From assembly GCA_035267185.1 (NCBI GenBank), contig DATFLY010000068.1:1-9812 (forward strand): a stretch of DNA of 9,812 nt, in the 5' to 3' direction. This document shows positions 1 to 6,826 of the stretch, one piece after another. The translations under genes were made by a program, and so were the position numbers. The DNA is from JAUIBE01 sp035267185 (GTDB taxonomy: Bacteria > Pseudomonadota > Gammaproteobacteria > Xanthomonadales > SZUA-36). Each line of letters opens with the position of its first letter. Positions within the stretch are counted from its first letter, which is position 1. The notes beneath the pieces were generated by a model. That model was not told where the DNA came from, did no database searches, and saw only the letters and a list, made by a program, of their open reading frames with translations.

Positions 1-1046
1 GCATGGAAACCAGCCAGGGTGATGAACTGGAATTTGTAACCCATGGCACCGAGTTCACGTTGAAATTTCGCGATGGTCAGGTCATCGAGATTTGCTTTCC
101 AGTTAAATGAGGGTGAGCAGTTATACGCCAGCAGTTTGCCCGGATACCTGGCATGGATTGCCTCAGCAAACTGTTTTGCCTGTTCTAGATCCGGCTTACC
201 GGTCTCACACCAGAGCAGGTCCGCCCATGGGGCGTAAGCCAGGCCGCGCGAGATGGCCTGGTCAATTCCCGGCTGTGTTTCGAAGAATCCCTCCACCGTG
301 CGCTCGCCAGTGATGAAGTCACTATCGTACTTGTCTATATCAGAAGTAATCAGGCCAGCCGCCATGGCATCTGTGCGCGCAACCAGGATGGTTGGGACAT
401 CCATGATGTCGGCGGCCAGACGCGCGGCGATCAGCTTCTGGACAGCTTCCTGGGTTGGCACCAGCACCTTGCCGCCCATGTGCCCGCATTTCTTGGCAGA
501 AGCCAGCTGATCCTCGAAATGCACTCCGGCTGCGCCCGCCTCAATCATGGCCTTCATCAGCTCGTGCGCGTTTAGCACTCCACCAAATCCTGCCTCCGCA
601 TCTGCCACAATGGGTTGCATCCAGTCGACTGAATCATCGCCTTCAGCATGATGAAGCTGGTCAGCACGCATCAGGGCATTGTTGATCCGCTTGACCACGT
701 TTGGTACGGAATCTGCCGGGTAGAGAGACTGGTCTGGATACATCTCGCCAGCAAGGTTGGCGTCGGCAGCCACTTGCCAACCTGAAAGATAAATTGCTTT
801 CAGTCCGGCCTTGACCTGCTGCATCGCCTGGTTTCCGGTCAGCGCACCCAGTGCGTTGACAAAAGGCTCCTCCGCCATGTGTTGCCAGAGCTTTTCAGCG
901 CCCTTGCGCGCAAGGCTGTATTCAATTCCTACAGTGCCCCGGAGTCGGCAGACTTCATCTGCGGAATAGCCGCGCTGGATGCCTTTCCAACGTGGGTTTT
1001 CTTTCCAATCGGCTTCAATCTTTTGGGCTTCGGGGGCAGTTTTCAT
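1..1046 (-). CDS. aceA: Isocitrate lyase (3' end outside the window)
   Basis: Cleaves isocitrate to glyoxylate and succinate, the first step of the glyoxylate shunt, in the cytoplasm, allowing growth on acetate or fatty acids. About 348 residues are present of the roughly 434 usual for the E. coli-type enzyme, so about 85 C-terminal residues lie before base 1. The reading frame, translated from the reverse strand, follows E. coli AceA closely. It contains LSGWQVAADANLA (residues 87-99), the metal-site stretch IVADAEAGFGG (146-156), the family signature KKCGHMGGK with catalytic Cys187, LVARTDA, and YNCSPSFNW near the visible end. The start ATG at 1046 is chosen because AGGAG (complement of 1053-1057) sits 6 bases upstream and the N-terminus MKTAPEAQKIEADW aligns with the E. 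coli start. It is divergent from a LysR-type regulator, its probable controller. Identification is essentially certain; what follows it downstream is not visible. Confidence 0.97.
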   Translation of the reverse strand, partial: MKTAPEAQKIEADWKENPRWKGIQRGYSADEVCRLRGTVGIEYSLARKGAEKLWQHMAEEPFVNALGALTGNQAMQQVKAGLKAIYLSGWQVAADANLAGEMYPDQSLYPADSVPNVVKRINNALMRADQLHHAEGDDSVDWMQPIVADAEAGFGGVLNAHELMKAMIEAGAAGVHFEDQLASAKKCGHMGGKVLVPTQEAVQKLIAARLAADIMDVPTILVARTDAMAAGLITSDIDKYDSDFITGERTVEGFFETQPGIDQAISRGLAYAPWADLLWCETGKPDLEQAKQFAEAIHARYPGKLLAYNCSPSFNWKANLDDLTIAKFQRELGAMGYKFQFITLAGFH

Positions 1047-1078
1047 CGAAATCTCCTGAACATTGGACCATACGCACT

Positions 1079-1107
1079 AGTATGTTAAATTCAGTAAGCT
1101 TTGACAA
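1079..1107 (-). promoter_or_regulatory. Candidate sigma-70 promoter of aceA
   Basis: On the minus strand TTGTCA (1102-1107, five of six consensus bases) is followed after exactly 17 bases by CATACT (1079-1084, four of six). This would start transcription near 1072 and give a leader of about 26 bases that contains the ribosome binding site. The spacing and position are good, but it is a prediction by eye. Confidence 0.5.
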
Positions 1108-1126
1108 ATCAAATATTTAAATATTT
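1100..1126. promoter_or_regulatory. Candidate LysR operator: T-N11-A inverted repeat plus 16-base palindrome
   Basis: TTTGA-CAAA-TCAAA (1100-1113) is an inverted repeat that satisfies the T-N11-A rule of LysR-type operators (T1101 to A1113). It is followed by the perfect palindrome AAATATTTAAATATTT (1111-1126). Both overlap the -35 region of the two divergent promoters. That this is the binding site of the adjacent regulator is inference from position and symmetry; the AT-richness of the spacer raises the chance of accidental palindromes. Confidence 0.35.
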
Positions 1127-1131
1127 ACTAT
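1101..1131 (+). promoter_or_regulatory. Candidate promoter of the LysR regulator, overlapping the aceA promoter
   Basis: A perfect TTGACA lies at 1101-1106 and TACTAT at 1126-1131. The spacer is 19 bases, longer than ideal, so the -10 assignment is weak. Its -35 box overlaps the minus-strand -35 box of aceA by five bases, so the two promoters would compete for RNA polymerase. Confidence 0.3.
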
Positions 1132-1162
1132 AAGTATTGTTAATAATTATGAAGATCTGAGT

Positions 1163-2122
1163 ATGGATGCCAAATCACAGCGCTTTTACTACAAGGGAAA
1201 CCAGGCGAAGCAATTGCGTGCGTTTTGCGCCGTGGCCCGTACCGGAAAGATGACCGACGCGGCTGACCAGCTGTTCCTGAGTCAGCCTGCCATCAGCCTG
1301 CAAATCAGGGCACTGGAGGACGAGATCGGGACAAAGCTTTTTGAAAGACATGGCCCACGAATCAGCCTGACTGCCGAGGGTCAGGAGCTCTACGAGATCG
1401 CGAATCCACTGGTGGAAGGTCTGGACTCGCTGTACACAAGGTTTCAACGCCAGGTGAAAGGTGAGCTGGAAACCGGGGAAGTCGTCATAGCTGCCGGTGA
1501 GTCCACCATCATCTATTTGCTACCAACACTGGTTGCCCAGTTTCGTAAGCGTTACCCGAATATTCATGTTGAACTGAGAAATGTCACCGGCCGCGACGGA
1601 CTCGCGATGATACGGGGTGATGAGGTCGACTTTGCCATTGGCTCGATGCTGGATATCCCCTCGGATATTAGCTATCAGCCGATCTACTCATTTGATGCCG
1701 CCCTGATCATGCCGCTTGGACACCCACTTGCTGAGGTTCAACCCATTGGCATCGAAGACATCGCTCCTTATGGTCTGATCCTTCCGCCTCGTCGCCTGAC
1801 AACCTGGAGAATGGTCGACCGGGTATTCCAGCAACACAAGGTCCCATTCAGGGTGGCACTTGAAGTTGGCGGCTGGGAGGTCATCAAGCGATATGTCGAA
1901 CTGGACTTTGGAATTTCCATTGTCACCGGCATCTGCCTGAAGGAAGACGACCAGTTGGTTGCTAAAAACATGAGCAGCCATTTTCCGCGGCGCAGCTACG
2001 GGGTGGTTTTAAGGCGCGGCAAGAACCTCAACCCCCAGGCGCAGGCTTTTCTCGAGGCCTGCGATGATTTTTCAATGCCAGCCAGCCCCTGGCGGACGGA
2101 CCTGGAACACAAGCCAGACTAA
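1163..2122 (+). CDS. LysR-type transcriptional regulator, divergent from aceA
   Basis: A 319-residue DNA-binding regulator of normal family length. Residues 18-62 form the winged helix-turn-helix, with AARTG-like entry (VARTGKMTDAADQL), recognition region LSQPAISLQIRALEDEIG and the wing motif KLFERHGPRISLTAEG. A linker helix follows to about residue 95, and the rest is the periplasmic-binding-protein-like effector domain (GEVVIAAGESTIIYLLP, DFAIGSM, YGLILPPR). It resembles the CysB/CysL side of the family, but the inducer cannot be read from sequence. ATG 1163 is the first usable start: the ATG at 1149 meets a stop after three codons. The ribosome binding site is weak. Head-to-head placement with isocitrate lyase suggests that it controls aceA and itself, perhaps sensing a metabolite of acetate or glyoxylate use. 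This role is inferred, not shown. Confidence 0.93.
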   Translation: MDAKSQRFYYKGNQAKQLRAFCAVARTGKMTDAADQLFLSQPAISLQIRALEDEIGTKLFERHGPRISLTAEGQELYEIANPLVEGLDSLYTRFQRQVKGELETGEVVIAAGESTIIYLLPTLVAQFRKRYPNIHVELRNVTGRDGLAMIRGDEVDFAIGSMLDIPSDISYQPIYSFDAALIMPLGHPLAEVQPIGIEDIAPYGLILPPRRLTTWRMVDRVFQQHKVPFRVALEVGGWEVIKRYVELDFGISIVTGICLKEDDQLVAKNMSSHFPRRSYGVVLRRGKNLNPQAQAFLEACDDFSMPASPWRTDLEHKPD

Positions 2123-2292
2123 TTCTTCCCGGGCGGACCCGTTGAAAATCAGCCCGTTACACCGGCTTCTGCGACTAATTACCGCAACCTGCAGATATCC
2201 CGATGTTTTCTCAGCAAATGGGCTTGTAACTTCGGTGTATAGTTGGGACAATCCAGAAAGATTGCCCGACGAGGCAAGCAAGGAGAAAGGCA

Positions 2293-4674
2293 ATGCAACG
2301 CACAGCAATTTCACTGATCACTGCATCTTCGCTACTGCTCGGATCACCCTACGCCCTGGCGCAGGAACAAGAGCAAAATGTGAACTGGCAGGAAGAAGTG
2401 CTGGTCACCGCGCGAAAGCGTGAAGAGACCCTGCAGGATGTACCGTTTTCAATATCTGCTACCACCGAATCCCAAATGCAGGACCGGGGCATGGTATCGC
2501 TTGAGGATGTCTCCCAGAACGTGGCATCTTTCAGCGTCCAGAATCTTGGCCCCGGCCAGAGCCAGGTCGCCATCCGTGGCGCCTCTGCCGGCCAGATCGT
2601 TAGAGACCAGCCGGGTGTAAAGGAGCAGGTTGGTGTATATCTTGATGAATCTGTAATTTCGCTATCACTGTTCACGCCGGATATTGATCTGTATGACATG
2701 AACCGTGTTGAGGTTCTGCGCGGACCACAGGGCACCCTGTTTGGATCCGGCTCACTGTCAGGCACCGTGCGATACATCACCAATCAGCCCGATGAGACAG
2801 AACAGTCCTACGGGCTCCAGTTTGGCACCAACTATATTGATGGCGGCGACGTAGGTTACACCGTCAAGGGATTCTTCAATACGCCCATGGGTGACAATGC
2901 GGCCTCAAGAATCACCTTTTATTACGACGATATCGCCGGATACATTGACAGTTACCAGCCCGATGGTTCCATCAATGAAGACTACAACGATGGTGAACGT
3001 TATGGCGGCCGTGTCGCGCTCAAGCTCAACACCAAGGAAAACCTGACGGTCACACCAAGGCTGATTTTCCAGAACGTGGAAATGAACGGCTGGAATCGTC
3101 GTGACACGTTCAACATTCTTGCCAACCCTTTTACCACCACTCGGCCGCAGGTCAATATCGGCGAAAACGAGAACTTCACACAGTTCGATGAACCCTTCAC
3201 CGATGATTTCTTCCTCGCTGACCTGAATATCGCTTACGAATTCGATAATGGTCTGCTATTGACGTCGATCACTTCTTACACCGATCGAAGCATCCTGGTG
3301 GTTCGTGATGCCGGGGCATTGACCTCAAGTATTACGGGTGGGTCACAGGGCTTCGGACCTGACGTCTACACGCTGAATGCACCATTGGATGACTACACCG
3401 ACGTGGACGGCTGGACCCAGGAACTGCGCATCGGCGGCGGGTCTGACACGCTCAACTGGGTTGTGGGTTTGTTCTACAGCTCGTTCGAGCGGAATTACGG
3501 TCAGGAACTACTGGTGCCCGGCTATGAGGATCTGACCGGAATACCCACTGCTGGCTTTATCGCACCAAAGGATGGACTGTTCTGGTCTGCCCTGACTTAC
3601 GACTTTGAACAGACCGCAGTGTTCACAGAAGCAACCTGGGCCATGACTGATCGTCTGGATATCACCGGTGGCATTCGCTACTACGACTTTGACGAAAGCC
3701 GCGTACAGTCTTTTGACGGTATTTTTGCTGCACCTGGTACCACCGTGGGTAGCACAACCGCTGACGGTTTTGCGCCACGTATCATAATGGACTACGCGCT
3801 CAGCGATACCATGGACCTGAATGCCCAGATTTCAAAAGGCTTCCGCCTCGGCGGCATCAACGATCCTCTTAACATCCCGCTGTGTACGCCTGCGGATCTC
3901 CAGACATTCGGTGGCAATGACAACTGGGACGATGAAGAGCTCTGGAACTACGAGATCGGCCTCAAATCAGTGATCATGGATGGCCGTGGCACATTCAATG
4001 TGGCTGCGTTCTACCAGGATATTGATGACCTTCAGGCAACTGTAACCGCAGGCTCCTGTTCCTCTCGTGTTGTATTCAACGTACCTGAAGCGCACAGCAC
4101 AGGCGTTGAGCTGGAACTTTCCATACAGCAAACCGACAATTTCGACTGGGCACTGACAGCGAGCTATATCAGTGCCGAACTCGACTCGACTGTGACCTCA
4201 ACAGATGCTGACGGAAATACCACAGTGGTTGGCGGCATCCAGGATGGCAATCGCCTGGCAACGGTTCCTGAACTCCAGGGTGCATTTGCAGCGACCTACA
4301 CGTGGCCGGCATTTGTCGATTGGGAAGGCTACACAACCGGCCTGATCCAGTACGTGGGCGATCGCTACACCCAGATTGGTGACCAGGCAGAAGGCTTTGG
4401 TGTGGTTGACCTGAATGCATATGGAGCGAATGGTATTGGCGCCCCCTTCACGCAGGACTTTTACACCTTTGACCCATTGCTGGATTCATATACCACAGCA
4501 AACCTGCGTCTTGGCTTCCGCAACGAAGCATGGGACGTTTCACTTTACATCAATAACCTGACAGACGAAGACGCGCAACTGGCTCTTGACCAGGAGCGTG
4601 GCACACAGGCTCGCGTTGGTTACCTGACCAACCAGCCTCGTACCTACGGTCTCACGGTTCGTTACGATTTCTAA
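2293..4674 (+). CDS. TonB-dependent outer-membrane receptor, substrate unknown
   Basis: A 793-residue outer-membrane transporter driven by TonB/ExbBD. A signal peptide spans residues 1-23 (cleavage after ALA). The TonB-box-like EVLVTA (35-40) begins the motif EEVLVTARKREETLQDVPFS. The plug domain runs to about residue 165 and includes RVEVLRGPQGTLFGSGSLSG (138-157). A beta barrel follows, ending in the aromatic-terminated strand YGLTVRYDF, as needed for Bam-mediated insertion. The only two cysteines of the protein, C531 and C589, fall in the barrel half and could form one disulfide between neighbouring loops. AGGAG (2281-2285) sits 7 bases before the ATG. It lies 170 bases after the LysR gene on the same strand, and TATAGT (2238-2243) is a possible -10 box. 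The gene ends in a strong terminator, so it is probably monocistronic. Siderophore, oligosaccharide, lipid or aromatic substrates are all possible; no neighbour decides. Confidence 0.95.
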   Translation: MQRTAISLITASSLLLGSPYALAQEQEQNVNWQEEVLVTARKREETLQDVPFSISATTESQMQDRGMVSLEDVSQNVASFSVQNLGPGQSQVAIRGASAGQIVRDQPGVKEQVGVYLDESVISLSLFTPDIDLYDMNRVEVLRGPQGTLFGSGSLSGTVRYITNQPDETEQSYGLQFGTNYIDGGDVGYTVKGFFNTPMGDNAASRITFYYDDIAGYIDSYQPDGSINEDYNDGERYGGRVALKLNTKENLTVTPRLIFQNVEMNGWNRRDTFNILANPFTTTRPQVNIGENENFTQFDEPFTDDFFLADLNIAYEFDNGLLLTSITSYTDRSILVVRDAGALTSSITGGSQGFGPDVYTLNAPLDDYTDVDGWTQELRIGGGSDTLNWVVGLFYSSFERNYGQELLVPGYEDLTGIPTAGFIAPKDGLFWSALTYDFEQTAVFTEATWAMTDRLDITGGIRYYDFDESRVQSFDGIFAAPGTTVGSTTADGFAPRIIMDYALSDTMDLNAQISKGFRLGGINDPLNIPLCTPADLQTFGGNDNWDDEELWNYEIGLKSVIMDGRGTFNVAAFYQDIDDLQATVTAGSCSSRVVFNVPEAHSTGVELELSIQQTDNFDWALTASYISAELDSTVTSTDADGNTTVVGGIQDGNRLATVPELQGAFAATYTWPAFVDWEGYTTGLIQYVGDRYTQIGDQAEGFGVVDLNAYGANGIGAPFTQDFYTFDPLLDSYTTANLRLGFRNEAWDVSLYINNLTDEDAQLALDQERGTQARVGYLTNQPRTYGLTVRYDF

Positions 4675-4692
4675 ATTGAATCGTTTTTGCAC

Positions 4693-4729
4693 GGTAAAAA
4701 CACCGCCTTTATGGCGGTGTTTTTTTACC
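4693..4729 (+). terminator. Rho-independent terminator of the TonB-dependent receptor gene
   Basis: AAAAACACCGCC (4696-4707), loop TTTAT, GGCGGTGTTTTT (4713-4724) form a 12-base-pair stem whose GC-rich core is followed by seven T residues. GGT (4693-4695) and ACC (4727-4729) extend the symmetry. It lies 18 bases after the receptor stop codon. The A-tract on the upstream side would also allow it to work on the other strand. Confidence 0.88.
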
Positions 4730-4750
4730 CTGACGCCAAAGCGTTAGAAT
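4722..4750 (+). promoter_or_regulatory. Weak promoter candidate for the GFA/DUF6151-like gene
   Basis: TAGAAT (4745-4750, five of six bases of the -10 consensus) lies only 9 bases before the ATG at 4760. The matching -35 position (4722-4727, TTTTTA) falls in the T-tract of the preceding terminator and is a poor match. If used, transcription would begin about 4757, leaving a leader of only a few bases. A small inverted repeat ACGC-CAAA-GCGT (4733-4744) fills the spacer. Confidence 0.25.
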
Positions 4751-4759
4751 CTACATACC

Positions 4760-5371
4760 ATGACTGACATTCCCATCCGATGTTCCTGCGGCTCATTCAA
4801 AGCCAGGGTTGAGCGTGCCGGCCCGGGATATGGAAACCGGGTGGTGTGCTACTGCGATTTTTGCCAGGAGTTCGCCCGCCACCTGGGCCGGGAGAATGAG
4901 ATCCTGGACGAACATGGCGGTTCGGATATCTACCAGGTTTCCAGTGGCCGGTTGAAAATCACTGAAGGCAAGGAGCATCTTGCCTGCGTTTATCTCACCG
5001 CCAGGCCAATCCTGCGCTGGTATACCGCCTGCTGTAACACGCCAGTGGGAAACACCCTGGGTAGCAATAAGCTGCCGTTCATTGGTTTACTTCACAATTG
5101 CATTGATACAAGCGCTCAACCAGGCGGACTGGATGAACTGATTGGCCCGATTGTCGCGAGAGTAAACGGTGGCAGTGCCACCGGCGACACCAGCCACCTG
5201 GACATCCATGATTCCAGTCCATTGAAAGTCTACTGGCGATTTGCCAAAACTGTGCTGCCTCCCAGGATCACAGGTGAGCACAAGAAATCGCCCTTGTTCG
5301 ACCAGGAAACCGGCAAACCTGTCGTGAAACCGATTCGCAGGGAGCCGCCCTACAAATCGCCCGAACCCTGA
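4760..5371 (+). CDS. GFA/DUF6151-like cysteine-rich protein of unknown function
   Basis: A 203-residue cytoplasmic protein without signal peptide or membrane segment. Its cysteines follow the pattern of the GFA (glutathione-dependent formaldehyde-activating-like) zinc fold: C8-x-C10-G at the N-terminus, C30-x-C32-x-x-C35 (CYCDFC), and C91-C92 in TACCNTPVGNT, which corresponds to the FCGxCGTPL element of canonical GFA proteins. The adjacent CC in place of CxxC and the longer tail suggest the DUF6151 branch; that name is from memory and not checked. Residues 145-203 are polar and proline-rich at the end (KKSPLFDQETGKPVVKPIRR). No Shine-Dalgarno sequence is visible before ATG 4760, and a -10-like TAGAAT lies just upstream, so translation may be nearly leaderless. 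It converges with the NSS transporter with one base between stop codons. Zinc binding is likely by homology; any enzyme activity is unknown. Confidence 0.78.
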   Translation: MTDIPIRCSCGSFKARVERAGPGYGNRVVCYCDFCQEFARHLGRENEILDEHGGSDIYQVSSGRLKITEGKEHLACVYLTARPILRWYTACCNTPVGNTLGSNKLPFIGLLHNCIDTSAQPGGLDELIGPIVARVNGGSATGDTSHLDIHDSSPLKVYWRFAKTVLPPRITGEHKKSPLFDQETGKPVVKPIRREPPYKSPEP

Positions 5372-5372
5372 T

Positions 5373-6749
5373 TCAGCCAATCAGCCCCATCACAAGAGCA
5401 ACCAGCAATACAGCCGGCACAACAAACCGCAGCATCACCTTGATGAATGTAAAAAATGGTCCGTCGCTGATGCCCATCGCCTCGAGACTGATTGCTTTTG
5501 GTAACCGCCAGCCAATAAAAACAGAAGTCATCAGGCCACCAAGCAGCAGGAAGATATTTGCTGCCAGGAAGTCCAGCGTGCTGAAGATGTTCATGCCCTC
5601 GAAAACAGGAATGAAATCGAGCGGGTAGAACTCGCTCCAGTCACTAAAGGACATGATGGTCAGAACACCGACTGACCAGCCCAAACCACACACCCAGAGC
5701 ACCCCCTTTTTGCGCGGAATGTTCCAGTGTTCATCCACCCACGCCACACAGGACTCGGCAAGCCCGATGCAGGAAGAAAGCGCTGCAACGATCAGCAACA
5801 GGAAGAAAATCGATCCGAAAAAGTGCCCGCCGGGCATTTGACCAAATGCCAGTGGCAATGACTGGAACAACAGGCCGGGCCCGGCCGAAGGCTCCATACC
5901 GAACGCGAAAACGATTGGGAAAATCATAAAACCGGCGAGCAATGCGACAGCGGTATCGATCAGGATGATCAACAACCCGAAGCGAGGTATGCTGACGCCC
6001 TCAGGCAGGTAAGAGCCGAATACAATCATGCCGGCCAGACCAATACCAATCGAATAGAAAGCCTGCCCTACCGCAGCCATGATGGTCGAGAAACCCACCT
6101 TGGAAAAATCAGGCTCAAGCAGGAACCTGAAGGTTGCTGGCATGTCGCCTTCCAGGGCCGCGTAGACCACCATGGTCGCCAGGGCGATAAACATGGCTGG
6201 CATCAACACGGTCGCAGCGCGTTCAACACCCTTTTGAACACCTTGCCTGATGATGACTGCGATCAGCAGGTAGGCAAGTGTGTTCCAGAAAAGCAGCTTT
6301 CCGGGATTGCCGGTGAGACCCGAAAACATATTGCCTGATGCGACCGGATCCAGTCCCTTGAACTGATCCATCGTTGCCCGGATGAAGTAATCAAACGTCC
6401 AGCCGGTAATGACCGTGTAATAGGACAAAATCGTGAACACGCAAAATGCAGCCAGGGTGCCTGCAGCTCCCCAACGGGTTGAAATTCCGCCACGGCGTGC
6501 GACATTTCTGTAACTGCCGGTGGAACTGGCACGACCCATGCGACCAATCGCGAATTCGCTGATCAATAAAGGCAGGCTGATAAGCAAAGCGCAAACCAGG
6601 TAGATGAGTAAAAAAGCCCCGCCACCATTTTCACCAGTGACAAATGGAAAGCGCCAGATGTTTCCCAGGCCTACGGCAAATCCAACCGAGGCCAGCAGGA
6701 ATCCCCAGCGGGATGACCACAGCTCCCTTCCTCCGACACTCGTTGCCAT
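5373..6749 (-). CDS. Sodium-dependent transporter of the NSS (SNF) family
   Basis: A 458-residue inner-membrane Na+:amino-acid symporter, close in length to bacterial MhsT. I count about 11 hydrophobic segments by eye. TM1 carries the family signature GFAVGLGNIWRFPFVTGENG (residues 23-42), including the unwound AVGLGN whose A25 and N30 match Na+ ligands of LeuT. TM3 has SYYTVITGW, with Tyr110/111 at the LeuT Tyr108 position. TM6 contains GQAFYSIGIGLAG (228-240), and TM8 has ALSSC, with S325/S326 matching Na2 ligands T354/S355. LeuT N21 is replaced by F24, and the TM6 pocket differs (Y, S, G, L), so the substrate need not be leucine. AAGGAG lies about 8 bases before ATG 6749. It is divergent from an aspartate/aromatic aminotransferase across 77 bases, hinting at import of an amino acid that the latter transaminates. 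Substrate is not established. Confidence 0.95.
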   Translation of the reverse strand: MATSVGGRELWSSRWGFLLASVGFAVGLGNIWRFPFVTGENGGGAFLLIYLVCALLISLPLLISEFAIGRMGRASSTGSYRNVARRGGISTRWGAAGTLAAFCVFTILSYYTVITGWTFDYFIRATMDQFKGLDPVASGNMFSGLTGNPGKLLFWNTLAYLLIAVIIRQGVQKGVERAATVLMPAMFIALATMVVYAALEGDMPATFRFLLEPDFSKVGFSTIMAAVGQAFYSIGIGLAGMIVFGSYLPEGVSIPRFGLLIILIDTAVALLAGFMIFPIVFAFGMEPSAGPGLLFQSLPLAFGQMPGGHFFGSIFFLLLIVAALSSCIGLAESCVAWVDEHWNIPRKKGVLWVCGLGWSVGVLTIMSFSDWSEFYPLDFIPVFEGMNIFSTLDFLAANIFLLLGGLMTSVFIGWRLPKAISLEAMGISDGPFFTFIKVMLRFVVPAVLLVALVMGLIG

Positions 6750-6826
6750 TTTTGTTCTCCTTCAGGGCCTGTCTGAATGTACTATGTTAGGCGTTTAAGC
6801 GAAATCTGATTCCAATGGAGCAATGA
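6750..6826. promoter_or_regulatory. Divergent promoter region between transporter and aminotransferase
   Basis: These 77 bases must carry both 5' ends. On the plus strand TACTAT (6780-6785) is the best -10 candidate for the aminotransferase operon, but no good -35 box lies 16-18 bases upstream. On the minus strand TACATT is possible, with a poor -35. The near-palindrome GCGTTTAAGC (6791-6800) between them could be an operator. The absence of strong -35 boxes suggests activator dependence or a promoter class that I cannot recognise. Confidence 0.3.

Noticed and set aside
107..685. Three overlapping plus-strand open frames opposite aceA
   Set aside because: They are antisense to a well-conserved isocitrate lyase and have low-complexity translations without motifs.
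2123..2292. Terminator of the LysR gene or operator of the receptor gene
   Set aside because: I found only short direct repeats (CCCGTT twice) and no stem with a T-tract. The possible -10 TATAGT (2238-2243) lacks a credible -35 box, so I left it as a remark on the receptor gene.
2064..2423. A 119-codon plus-strand frame bridging the LysR and receptor genes
   Set aside because: It overlaps the ends of both genes in another frame, has no ribosome binding site, and its translation resembles nothing known to me.
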